NCBI GenBank assembly: GCA_934725015.1
Contig: CAKVAS010000018.1
Coordinates: 1-57,131, forward strand
Direction: 5' to 3'
Origin: an uncultured Bacteroidales bacterium
GTDB taxonomy: Bacteria; Bacteroidota; Bacteroidia; Bacteroidales; UBA932
DNA: 57,131 nt
A program made the translations under genes and the position numbers. This document shows positions 48,437-57,003 of this stretch, one piece after another; within the stretch, counting starts at the first letter, position 1, and the number at the start of each line of letters is the position of its first letter. The notes beneath the pieces are model-generated. The model saw only the letters and a program-made list of their open reading frames with translations, was not told where the DNA came from and searched no databases.

Positions 48437-51400
48437 ATGAAAAAGATACTGATAATCGCGGTTTTTCTTCTTGCCGCTGCGGTCGGGCTTGATGCCCAGA
48501 CAATCACGGTGAGCGGAACGGTTGTCGATGAGTCGGCGCAGCCGGTGTTCGGGGCAAACGTCATGGTGAAGGGCTCGAAGACCGGAGTCGCGACGGACAT
48601 GGACGGAAAATATGAGATTCAGGCGGCCTCCGACGCCGTGCTGGAGTTCTCATTCCTCGGATTCGCGACTAAAGACGAGAAAGTGGGCGGACGGCAGGTC
48701 ATCAATGTCGTGATGGCGGCCGACAACACCTGGCTTGAGTCGGTGGTCGTGGTCGGCTACGGCACGCAGAAGCGCGGCTCTCTCACCGGGGCCGTGTCCG
48801 GCGTGGACGGCGAGAACATGATTAAGACAAAGAACGAGAACCCTCAGAATATGCTCACGGGCCGCGTGCCGGGCGTGCGCGTGTGGCAGAAGTCGGCCGA
48901 GCCGGGAACATACAGCAACAGCATGGACATCCGAGGACTCGGGGAGCCGCTCATCGTCATCGACGGCGTTCCACGTTCGACCGAGGATTTTCAGAGGCTG
49001 AACGCCAACGACATCGAGAATGTCTCCGTGCTCAAGGACGCGTCGGCTGCGATTTACGGAGTGCGCGGCGGAAACGGAGTCGTGCTCGTGACCACGAAGA
49101 AGGGTTCGGAAGGCAAGGCCGCCGTGCAGTACAACGGCTCGTTCACCTTCCAGATGCCCGCGACCATGCCGAGGCTCGCGGACGCGCAGGGGGCGATGAC
49201 CCTCTACAACGAAATGGCGCTGAACAAGTCCGACGGAAGCGGTTCCATAACCTTCACGAAGGATTTCATGAACCAGTACGCTGACGGCACCCGCAAGGCC
49301 GCCGACTGGAACTCGCTCGTGTTTTCGGATATGTCCCCTCAGACCCAGCACGACGTGAGCATTTCCGGAGGAAACGAGAAGTGGCAGTACTATGTGAGCA
49401 TGGGCTATCTCTATCAGGAGGGATTCTTCCGTTCCCGCGACCTCAACTATTCCAAGTACAACATCCGCTCGAACATCGACGCGGAGCTTGCCCGGGGACT
49501 GAAGTTCAACCTCAACATCAGCGGGATAGCCGACAACCGCAGCACTCCGGACTCCGACGCGGTTTCCCTCATCCGCAACCTCTGGAAGCAGGGCGTGCTC
49601 TTCCCGGCATACGCCGATGACGCGCAGACCATGCTCAACTACGAGGGGCTTGACCTCATGCAGAACACCGTGGCGATGATGACACGCTCAATTTCCGGCT
49701 ACAAGGACTACCGCGAGAAGCAGTTCCAGTCTTCAGCGTCGCTCGAATATGATTTCGGGACGCTCACCGATGTCCTCAAGGGGCTGTCGCTCAAGGGTAT
49801 GGCCAGTTACGACTTCCGCTACGACGACAACGAATTCTTCCGCAAGTCCTACAACCTCTACGCGCAGGACGAGCTTACGGGCGAGTATGTCGCCAAGGAG
49901 TTCTCGGACCACTCCGACCGCCTCACCCGCGAGAACTACACCAAGTGGCAGGCTCTCGGGCAGATTCTTCTCAACTACAGCCGCACCTTCGCGGACCGGC
50001 ACGACGTCGGCGCGACCTTCGGCTACGAGGCCCAGAAGCGCCGGGGCGACAACTACTACCTCATTGGCGACCTTGCCTTCAGCTCCCCGTACCTCACCGC
50101 GCTCAAGGACAAGACCCAATCGACCTTCGTTGACATCAACAGCAACATCGGCTCTTTCTATAATCTTGCCTATCAGGCTCTCATCGGCCGCGTGAACTAC
50201 GCCTTCGACAACCGCTATCTCTTCGAGGCCCAGTTCCGCTACGACGGCTCGTCAAAGTTCGCCCCGGGACACCAGTGGGGATTCTTCCCTTCCGCATCCG
50301 TCGGCTGGCGAATCTCGGAGGAGCCTTTCTTCAAGAACTGCAGCGCCTTGTCGTTCATCAACCAGTTCAAGGTGAGGGCAAGCTACGGCTCGCTCGGAGA
50401 CGACAGCGACCTGAACTACGAGTGGATTTCCGGCTATGTCTATCCGGCGACCGGAAACGACGGCGAGAAGGGCTACTACAGCGGCTATGCCCCGGCCTAT
50501 CTGATTGACGGGGAGATGGTCTATGGCGTGACCACTTCTCCGCTTCCGAACACGAACATAACCTGGCTCAAGTCCAGGACCTTCAACATTGGCGTGGATT
50601 TCGAGGCATGGAACGGTATGCTCGGAATCACTTTCGACTATTTCCAGCGCAGCCGTGACGGCGTGTTCGGCCAGAACACCTCCTCGCTTCCTACGGTCGT
50701 GGGCGCTTCCGCCCCGGTGGAGAACCTCAACAGCGACAGAAACCTCGGCCTTGAGCTTGAACTCTCGCACCGCCACAAGGTAGGCGACTTCAGCTACGGC
50801 CTCACGGGAATTGTCACCATCACCCGCCGCCAGAACCTCAAGGCATTCGGTCAGGGCCCTTATGGCAACTCCTACGACCGCTGGCGCAACGACAACCTCA
50901 CCAACCGCTATCAGGGCATCCAGTTCGGCTACGAGTCGGCGGGACGCTACGAGTCCTGGGAGGACATCTGGAACTACGACATCTACAAGGAGAACGACAC
51001 CCTTCCCGGTGACTACAAGTACCTCGACTGGAACGGCGACGGTGAAATCAACAGTCTGGACGAGCATCCGTACGCCTACGACCAGACTCCGTGGATGAAC
51101 TACTCCCTCTCGTTCAACTGCGCGTGGAAAGGGCTGGATTTCAGTATGCTGCTTCAGGGCTCGGCGCTCGGCTCCTATATGTATGACGAACCGCTCTACT
51201 CCATCTGGGGCTCCAACGGAGGCGGCGCCCTTGAACAGTTCCTCGACCGCTGGCATCCGGTGGGCGACTACACCGACCCTTTCGACCAGACCCTCCAGTG
51301 GACCTCCGGGCATTACGCCTTCACCGGCCATTCGCCTGAGAAGAACTCCTCGTTCAACCGCGTCAGCACTTCATATCTCCGTCTCAAGAGCATCGAACTC

Positions 51401-51580
51401 GGCTACACGATTCCTAAGCTCCGCAGGTCGTCCTTCGGGCTGAGGGTATTCGTGAACGCATATAACCTTCTGACGCTCACGGGGATAAAGTATGTCGATC
51501 CGGAACATCCGGACTCCGACTACGGAAGGATGTACCCTCTGAACAAAACCGTTTCCCTCGGTATGAACCTGTCATTCTAA
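48437..51580 (+). CDS. susC: SusC/RagA-type TonB-linked outer-membrane transporter
   Basis: 1047 residues. A signal peptide ends VGLDAQ. A CarboxypepD_reg-like domain (~25-100: ITVSGTVVDESAQPVFGANVMVKG, DMDGKYEI, FSFLGFAT) precedes the plug (VVVGYGTQKRGSLTGAVSGVDG, MLTGRVPGVRVW, DIRGLGEPLIVIDGVPR, VLKDASAAIYGVRGGNGVVLVTTKKG). The beta-barrel runs to the end and closes with LGMNLSF. There is no STN domain, so it is not a sensory receptor feeding an anti-sigma factor. It imports oligosaccharides with its SusD partner, whose gene starts 6 bp after this stop. The neighbours point to mannan-derived substrates. Confidence 0.95.
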   Translation: MKKILIIAVFLLAAAVGLDAQTITVSGTVVDESAQPVFGANVMVKGSKTGVATDMDGKYEIQAASDAVLEFSFLGFATKDEKVGGRQVINVVMAADNTWLESVVVVGYGTQKRGSLTGAVSGVDGENMIKTKNENPQNMLTGRVPGVRVWQKSAEPGTYSNSMDIRGLGEPLIVIDGVPRSTEDFQRLNANDIENVSVLKDASAAIYGVRGGNGVVLVTTKKGSEGKAAVQYNGSFTFQMPATMPRLADAQGAMTLYNEMALNKSDGSGSITFTKDFMNQYADGTRKAADWNSLVFSDMSPQTQHDVSISGGNEKWQYYVSMGYLYQEGFFRSRDLNYSKYNIRSNIDAELARGLKFNLNISGIADNRSTPDSDAVSLIRNLWKQGVLFPAYADDAQTMLNYEGLDLMQNTVAMMTRSISGYKDYREKQFQSSASLEYDFGTLTDVLKGLSLKGMASYDFRYDDNEFFRKSYNLYAQDELTGEYVAKEFSDHSDRLTRENYTKWQALGQILLNYSRTFADRHDVGATFGYEAQKRRGDNYYLIGDLAFSSPYLTALKDKTQSTFVDINSNIGSFYNLAYQALIGRVNYAFDNRYLFEAQFRYDGSSKFAPGHQWGFFPSASVGWRISEEPFFKNCSALSFINQFKVRASYGSLGDDSDLNYEWISGYVYPATGNDGEKGYYSGYAPAYLIDGEMVYGVTTSPLPNTNITWLKSRTFNIGVDFEAWNGMLGITFDYFQRSRDGVFGQNTSSLPTVVGASAPVENLNSDRNLGLELELSHRHKVGDFSYGLTGIVTITRRQNLKAFGQGPYGNSYDRWRNDNLTNRYQGIQFGYESAGRYESWEDIWNYDIYKENDTLPGDYKYLDWNGDGEINSLDEHPYAYDQTPWMNYSLSFNCAWKGLDFSMLLQGSALGSYMYDEPLYSIWGSNGGGALEQFLDRWHPVGDYTDPFDQTLQWTSGHYAFTGHSPEKNSSFNRVSTSYLRLKSIELGYTIPKLRRSSFGLRVFVNAYNLLTLTGIKYVDPEHPDSDYGRMYPLNKTVSLGMNLSF

Positions 51581-51586
51581 GATGTT

Positions 51587-53656
51587 ATGAAAAAGATATT
51601 TACAGCGATATTGTCCGTTCTCGCGGTGTGCTCGTGCAATATGGACATAACCCCGAAGAACATAGTTTCCGACGACGACATGATGGGTTCGCCTAAGGGA
51701 ATGTCCATCTATATGGCGACGCTCTATTCCCACATGCCGTTCGAGGACTTCAAGTATATGGCGGCGTGGGGCTTCAATTTCAACGGATGGCTCGGGACGC
51801 TGGGGATTGACGGCTGCGGCGAGGCAATGAACCGCGACGACGTCTTCCGCACCTTTCAGGGTGAGGAGAACCCGTGCTGGAGCAATGCCTTTGAACTCAT
51901 ACACGACGCGAACCACCTCATCGAGTCCCTTCCTTCCTACAAGTCGAATTTCACCGACGCGGAATATGACTTCTTCATGGGACAGGGATATTTCGTCCGC
52001 GCATATGTGTTCTATCAGATGGCGCGCCGCTTCGGAGGCATTCCGCTCGTGACGCACACGATTGCATATCCCAATTCCTCCGACAAGCTTGAGGTTCCCC
52101 GCGCTTCCGAGGAGGAGACATGGGACCGGATTTGCGAGGACTTCGACACCGCTGTCTCGCTTCTTCCCGCGACTTCGCTCCAGAGCGGACTCCCGAACAG
52201 GTATGCCGCCCTCGCGTTCAAGGCCGAGGCCATGCTCTATGCCGGGTCGGTCGCGAAGTACAACGAGACGGTCACGAGTGCCGGACTCACCGGGGTCGGA
52301 ATCAAGACCGGGGTACGTGTGATGGGATTTTCCAAGGAGACCTACCGCGAGGCTTACATCCGCTATTTCTCCGAGGCCTACAAGGCTGCGCGCGAGGTGA
52401 TGGAGTCGGGGAGATATTCTCTCTACAAGAAGAAATGGGCGGCCGGGGACAAGGAGGCGATGTACCAGAACATGGTGGATATGTTCAGCGACCTTTCGAG
52501 TCCGGAGAACATCTTCGTGAAGGAATATCTCTATCCTTCTCTCACCCACGGACTTGACGCCTACAGCTCGCCTTTCATCTTCCGCGACCCGCTCTGTTCG
52601 GGCAGCTGCCCTTCGCTCGACTTCGTTGAGCTTTTCGACGGGTTTGACAGGTATGCCGACGGCACGATCCGTGTCACTGACGGGGAGGACAACACCAAGG
52701 GACACTACCTCATGTTCGACTCCACGATGGATTTCTTCAAGAACGCCGAGCCCCGTCTGCGGGCGTATGTGATTCTTCCGGGCGACGAGTTCCGCAATCA
52801 GGAAATTGAAATCAGGGCCGGTGTCTATACGGGCAGCACGCCTGTCTCGCCGCTTTGGGACGACTACTCATGGAGCCGGGCCACTCAGAACTTCTACCAG
52901 AACCTTCCGCAGTACACCGGCACGCCTAAGACGCTCTATCTCAGCCCTCGGGCACAGTCCGGGCAGGAAATCGTGACGCTTGACGACGACACGAAGATGA
53001 CCGCAGCAGGGGCGAACGGCCCTTTCTATGACGTGAAGGACAACGAGGCCAACCTCTCGGGATTCTATCTGAGGAAGTATCTCAATCCCGATCCGAACTA
53101 CATCCGGGGCGAGGGCAAGTCCGCGCAGCCGTTCATCCTCATGCGCTATGCCGATGTGCTTCTGGCGGCGGCCGAGGCGGGCGTGGAGCTTTCAATCGAG
53201 GGCGTCGCCTCTCCGGTTGAGGGTGACAATATGCTGGACGTGGCGACCAAGGCAATCAACGACATCCGGGAACGCGCCGGGGCGGACCTTCTTTCAGGGG
53301 GACTTTCCGGCGACGAGGCCAGCCGCGACCAGGTGCGCCGCGAGCGCCGCAAGGAGCTGGCGTTCGAGCACAAGTCCAAGTGGGACATCCGCCGCTGGAG
53401 GGTGCAGCACGCGGAGGGGCGTGACGGCTTCTGGGGCGAAAGGCGCGACGCGAGCCGCTTCGGGAACGGCGACAGCTACCGCCTCCACGGCCTCTATCCG
53501 TTCTACAGCACGGTGGCGAAAAAGTACTTCTTCGACGCCAATTTCCAGATGGCACGCGAGATGGAGCTGAAATATACTCCTAAGGACTACTATTTCGAGA
53601 TTCCTTCGTCAGAAGTCTCAAAAAGTGCATATATTGACCAACAACCTAATAGATAA
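51587..53656 (+). CDS. susD: SusD/RagB-type substrate-binding lipoprotein
   Basis: 689 residues, at the long end for SusD. An SPII signal ends LSVLAVCSC. The SusD-like N-terminal TPR region (DANHLIESLPSYKSNFTDAEYDFFMGQGYFVRAYVFYQMARRFGGIPLVT) and the C-terminal RagB/SusD domain are present. The latter has FILMRYADVLLAAAEAGVEL, INDIRERAGA and RRERRKELAFEHKSKWDIRRWR. It forms the lid of the SusC barrel on the cell surface and binds glycan. Spacing of 6 bp to both neighbours shows an operon susC-susD-DUF3823 gene. Confidence 0.95.
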   Translation: MKKIFTAILSVLAVCSCNMDITPKNIVSDDDMMGSPKGMSIYMATLYSHMPFEDFKYMAAWGFNFNGWLGTLGIDGCGEAMNRDDVFRTFQGEENPCWSNAFELIHDANHLIESLPSYKSNFTDAEYDFFMGQGYFVRAYVFYQMARRFGGIPLVTHTIAYPNSSDKLEVPRASEEETWDRICEDFDTAVSLLPATSLQSGLPNRYAALAFKAEAMLYAGSVAKYNETVTSAGLTGVGIKTGVRVMGFSKETYREAYIRYFSEAYKAAREVMESGRYSLYKKKWAAGDKEAMYQNMVDMFSDLSSPENIFVKEYLYPSLTHGLDAYSSPFIFRDPLCSGSCPSLDFVELFDGFDRYADGTIRVTDGEDNTKGHYLMFDSTMDFFKNAEPRLRAYVILPGDEFRNQEIEIRAGVYTGSTPVSPLWDDYSWSRATQNFYQNLPQYTGTPKTLYLSPRAQSGQEIVTLDDDTKMTAAGANGPFYDVKDNEANLSGFYLRKYLNPDPNYIRGEGKSAQPFILMRYADVLLAAAEAGVELSIEGVASPVEGDNMLDVATKAINDIRERAGADLLSGGLSGDEASRDQVRRERRKELAFEHKSKWDIRRWRVQHAEGRDGFWGERRDASRFGNGDSYRLHGLYPFYSTVAKKYFFDANFQMAREMELKYTPKDYYFEIPSSEVSKSAYIDQQPNR

Positions 53657-53662
53657 CGAATT

Positions 53663-54481
53663 ATGTCTGATATGAAAAATATAATGCTTGCTGCGGCGCT
53701 CGGCGGACTGCTGCTGAGTTCCTGCTCGCTTTTCAGGCTTGACAACTACGACGCTCCGGAGGAGACGCTCTACGGCAAGGTCACGGACGTGAAGACCGGA
53801 GACCCGGTGCTGACGGACCAGGGCTCGGAGGGCATACGGGTGAGGCTGATTGAGACCAGTTGGGAAGGGAACGTGACCCCTCAGGACTTCAACTGCCGTC
53901 CGGACGGGACTTTCCGCAACACAAAGCTCTTCGAGGCCGACTATAACATCCGCGTCGATGGCCCGTTCGTGCCGATTGTCCTTGAGGACGGCGACGGGAA
54001 TGTCGTCAGGAATGCCAGTGTGAACACCCATATCAAGGGCAGCACGGAGGTAAATTTCGAGGTGCAGCCGTTCCTCAAGGTGGAATTTGTCGGCTCTCCG
54101 ACAGTGAGCGCGGGAAAGGTCACGGCGAATGTCAAGGTGACGCGCGCCACCACCCGCGAGGAACTTGCCGAGGCGATGGAGGCGACCAAGACCTGGAAGG
54201 ATGCCTACGCGAATGTCACTGACATCCAGCTCTTCGTGAGCCGTTCCTCTTCGGTGGGCTACCGTGCGCGTGACACCCGCTGGTCTTCCGAACTGACCTA
54301 TACGGGCTCCGCGTTCGAGACCGAGCTTGGCAAGTCGGTGCGGATTCGTTCCAACGGGACCATCCCTTCCGGACAGAAGGTCTTCATCCGTGCGGCCGCG
54401 AGGATTAACTATGACACTCCTGCGGGAAGCGGAACGAGGCGGTGGAACTATTCCGACATCATTGAGGTTGACATTCCTTGA
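53663..54481 (+). CDS. DUF3823-type lipoprotein of the mannan locus
   Basis: 272 residues. An SPII signal ends GLLLSSC. Residues ~25-130 (NYDAPEETLYGKVTDVKTGDPVLTDQGSEGIRVRLIE...GTFRNTKLFEADYNIRVDGPFVPI) match the N-terminal DUF3823 beta-sandwich, and residues ~135-272 match a second Ig-like half (FLKVEFVGSPTVSAGKVTANVKVT). DUF3823 proteins sit next to susCD in many glycan loci and are thought to be surface glycan-binding proteins. Here the gene is the third of the susC operon. Its stop codon lies within the left arm of family B copy B3. Confidence 0.85.
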   Translation: MSDMKNIMLAAALGGLLLSSCSLFRLDNYDAPEETLYGKVTDVKTGDPVLTDQGSEGIRVRLIETSWEGNVTPQDFNCRPDGTFRNTKLFEADYNIRVDGPFVPIVLEDGDGNVVRNASVNTHIKGSTEVNFEVQPFLKVEFVGSPTVSAGKVTANVKVTRATTREELAEAMEATKTWKDAYANVTDIQLFVSRSSSVGYRARDTRWSSELTYTGSAFETELGKSVRIRSNGTIPSGQKVFIRAAARINYDTPAGSGTRRWNYSDIIEVDIP

Positions 54482-54598
54482 TGCCGGAAAAAGCGGATTG
54501 CGGCGTTGCTCGTCTTGCCAAAATCCTCACAACCATAAGGTTGCTGCGGTTTTGCCTTCACCGTGCGCCTTGCACTCCATCGTTTTCTGACATCAAGG
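54476..54598 (+). repeat. Family B hairpin element, full version (copy B3)
   Basis: The outer arms CCTTGATG (54476-54483, containing the TGA stop of the preceding gene) and CATCAAGG (54591-54598) are inverted. The core includes AAAAAGCGGATTGCGGCG, AATCCTCACAACCATAAGG, TTGCTGCGG and CACCGTGCGCCTTGCA, shared with copy B2 at 30281. It is open in the frame of the next gene, which falsely extends it upstream. Confidence 0.88.
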
Positions 54599-54604
54599 TG
54601 GCTC

Positions 54605-54657
54605 AGCCAAAGCGGATTGCGGCGTTGCACTTGCATAAAACTTTTTTATTTTTTGTA
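54605..54657 (+). repeat. Partial second family B left end
   Basis: CAAAGCGGATTGCGGCGTTGC repeats the left end of B3 in part, directly after it, then runs into ACTTGCATAAAAC and a T run. It looks like a truncated tandem unit and may act as the actual terminator before the GH92 gene. Confidence 0.65.
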
Positions 54658-54702
54658 AAAACAGGCGTTTTATTCGTCTTATATAATGTAACAGCTTCTC
54701 AG

Positions 54703-57003
54703 ATGAAACTGAATTTTCTTAAAATATTCATTACCATGGCGGCGCTGTCCTTTCTCGGGACGGCGTGCGCCGTGTCTCAAGAGCCTGTGGATACCCCTGT
54801 GGACTATGTCAGCACGCTGGTAGGCACGCAGTCAAAGCACAGCTTCTCCACAGGCAACACCTATCCTGCGGTCGCCCGTCCGTGGGGAATGAACTTCTGG
54901 ACTCCGATGACGGGGACTATGGGCGACGGCTGGACCTACAGCTACACCGACGACCGGATTCGCGGCTTCAAGCAGACTCACCAGCCGAGCCCGTGGATAA
55001 ACGACTACGGCCAGTTTGCGCTGATGCCGGTGACAGGCGGTGAAGTCTTTGACCAGGACGCCCGCGCAAGCTGGTTCTCGCACAAGGCCGAGACCGCGAA
55101 GCCGTACTATTACAGCGTCTATCTCGCCGACCACGACATTCTCACGGAGCTTACCGCGACGGAACGCGCCGCCGCCTTCCGCCTGACCTATCCCGAGAGG
55201 GAACAGTCCTACCTCGTCGTGGATGCGTTCGACAACGGTTCCTGGGTGAAGGTCATTCCGGAGAAGAACATGATTGTGGGCTATACGACCAAAAATTCCG
55301 GCGGTGTGCCGGAGAATTTCCGCAACTGGTTCGTCATCGTCTCGGACACTCCGTTCGAGAGCGTCAGCACCGTCAGCGACGGCAGCCATATCTCCGGAAA
55401 TCTTGAGGCCGGCTCATCGCACTCCGGCGCGGTCGTCGGATTCAGGACATCCAGAGGACAGAAGGTGAATCTTCGCGTCGCGTCTTCGTTCATAAGCCTC
55501 GAACAGGCGGAACGCAATCTCTCCGAACTCGGCGACGGCGATTTCGACCGCCTCACGGCCGAGAGCAAGGCGCGCTGGAACGAGGTTCTCGGGCGCATCC
55601 GTGTCGAGGACGACAACATCGACAATCTCCGTACATTCTATTCCTGCCTCTACCGCTCGGTGCTTTTCCCGCGCAACCTTTCTGAGATTGACGCCGATGG
55701 CAGCATCGTTCATTACAGTCCCTACAACGGCGAGGTCCTTCCCGGTTATATGTTCACCGACACGGGCTTCTGGGACACCTTCCGCTGCCTTTTTCCGCTG
55801 CTGAACCTCGTCTGGCCGGACGAGAACGTCAAGATGCAGGAGGGGCTTGTGAACGCATGGCTTGAGAGCGGGTTTCTTCCGGAGTGGGCAAGTCCGGGGC
55901 ATCGCGGCTGCATGGTCGGGAACAATTCGGCATCGGTCGTCGCCGACGCGTACATCAAGGGCCTGAGGGGCTACGACATCGAGGCTCTGTGGGAGGCCGT
56001 GAAACACGGGGCGAACTCCGTGCATCCCGAGGTCGGTTCGACCGGACGCTTGGGTTGGGAGGAATACGACCGTCTGGGATATGTCCCTTGCGACATCGGA
56101 ATCAACGAGAGCGCCGCGAGGACATTGGAATATGCCTACGACGACTGGTGCATCTGGACGCTCGGAAAGGCTCTTGGAAAATCAGACGACGAGATAGGGA
56201 TATATAAGGAGAGGGCTCTGAACTACCGGAACCTCTATCTTTCCGACGCTTCGCTCATGTGCGGACGCCATGCCGACGGCAGCTTCAGCCTTCCGCTGAA
56301 CCCGTACAAATGGGGCGGCGACTTCACGGAGGGCAACGCACTGCAATACACATGGTCCGTTTTCCACGACCCTGCCGGGCTTATGGCTCTGATGGGAGGG
56401 GAGGACGCGTTCAATGCGAACCTCGACAATATATTCAACGTTCCACCGATTTTCGACGACAGCTACTACGGCTTCACCATCCACGAAATCCGTGAGATGC
56501 AGGTCATGAATATGGGGAACTATGCACACGGGAACCAGCCGATTCAGCATATGCTCTACCTCTACGACTGGGGCGGGCAGCCGTGGAAGGCGCAGAAGCG
56601 CATACGCGAGGTGATGGACAAGTTCTACACGAGTGCTCCCGACGGCTACTGCGGCGACGAGGACAACGGCCAGACTTCGGCCTGGTATGTGTTCTCGGCA
56701 CTCGGGTTCTATCCTGTCTGCCCGGCTACGGACCAGTACGCGATAGGCACGCCGCTGTTCCGTAAGGTCACGCTCAACCTGCCTTCCGGCAACCGGGTCG
56801 TGATTGACGCGAAGAACAACGGCAGGGACAACTTTTATGTCAAGTCTCTGAAGTTCAACGGTAAGACATACACCAAGACATATTTCACCCACGGAGACCT
56901 CACTGCCGGAGCGGAGATTGACTTCACGATGTCCCCGGAGCCGGACAAGCATCGCTCCACGGCACTCTCCGACCGGCCGTATTCGTTCTCCGACGCGGAA
57001 TGA
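54703..57003 (+). CDS. GH92 family alpha-mannosidase
   Basis: 766 residues from the ATG at 54703, where a signal sequence begins (MKLNFLKIFITMAALSFLGTAC). The in-frame extension to 54478 is repeat DNA. The mature enzyme starts VDYVSTLVGTQSKHSFSTGNTYPAVARPWGMNFWTPMTG, the GH92 N-terminal beta-domain. The (alpha/alpha)6 catalytic part includes GYMFTDTGFWDTFRCLFPLL, DEDNGQTSAWYVFSALGFYP and MNMGNYAHGNQPIQHMLYLYDWGG, with the acidic residues and Ca2+ site typical of these inverting exo-alpha-mannosidases. It removes terminal alpha-mannose, usually alpha-1,2, from mannans or high-mannose N-glycans. The signal could be SPI or SPII (GTAC), so periplasmic or surface location is open. Confidence 0.93.
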   Translation: MKLNFLKIFITMAALSFLGTACAVSQEPVDTPVDYVSTLVGTQSKHSFSTGNTYPAVARPWGMNFWTPMTGTMGDGWTYSYTDDRIRGFKQTHQPSPWINDYGQFALMPVTGGEVFDQDARASWFSHKAETAKPYYYSVYLADHDILTELTATERAAAFRLTYPEREQSYLVVDAFDNGSWVKVIPEKNMIVGYTTKNSGGVPENFRNWFVIVSDTPFESVSTVSDGSHISGNLEAGSSHSGAVVGFRTSRGQKVNLRVASSFISLEQAERNLSELGDGDFDRLTAESKARWNEVLGRIRVEDDNIDNLRTFYSCLYRSVLFPRNLSEIDADGSIVHYSPYNGEVLPGYMFTDTGFWDTFRCLFPLLNLVWPDENVKMQEGLVNAWLESGFLPEWASPGHRGCMVGNNSASVVADAYIKGLRGYDIEALWEAVKHGANSVHPEVGSTGRLGWEEYDRLGYVPCDIGINESAARTLEYAYDDWCIWTLGKALGKSDDEIGIYKERALNYRNLYLSDASLMCGRHADGSFSLPLNPYKWGGDFTEGNALQYTWSVFHDPAGLMALMGGEDAFNANLDNIFNVPPIFDDSYYGFTIHEIREMQVMNMGNYAHGNQPIQHMLYLYDWGGQPWKAQKRIREVMDKFYTSAPDGYCGDEDNGQTSAWYVFSALGFYPVCPATDQYAIGTPLFRKVTLNLPSGNRVVIDAKNNGRDNFYVKSLKFNGKTYTKTYFTHGDLTAGAEIDFTMSPEPDKHRSTALSDRPYSFSDAE

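Noticed and set aside
54478..54702. 75-residue N-terminal extension of the GH92 enzyme
   Set aside because: It translates the family B repeat and overlaps the stop of the previous gene; a proper signal peptide begins at 54703.
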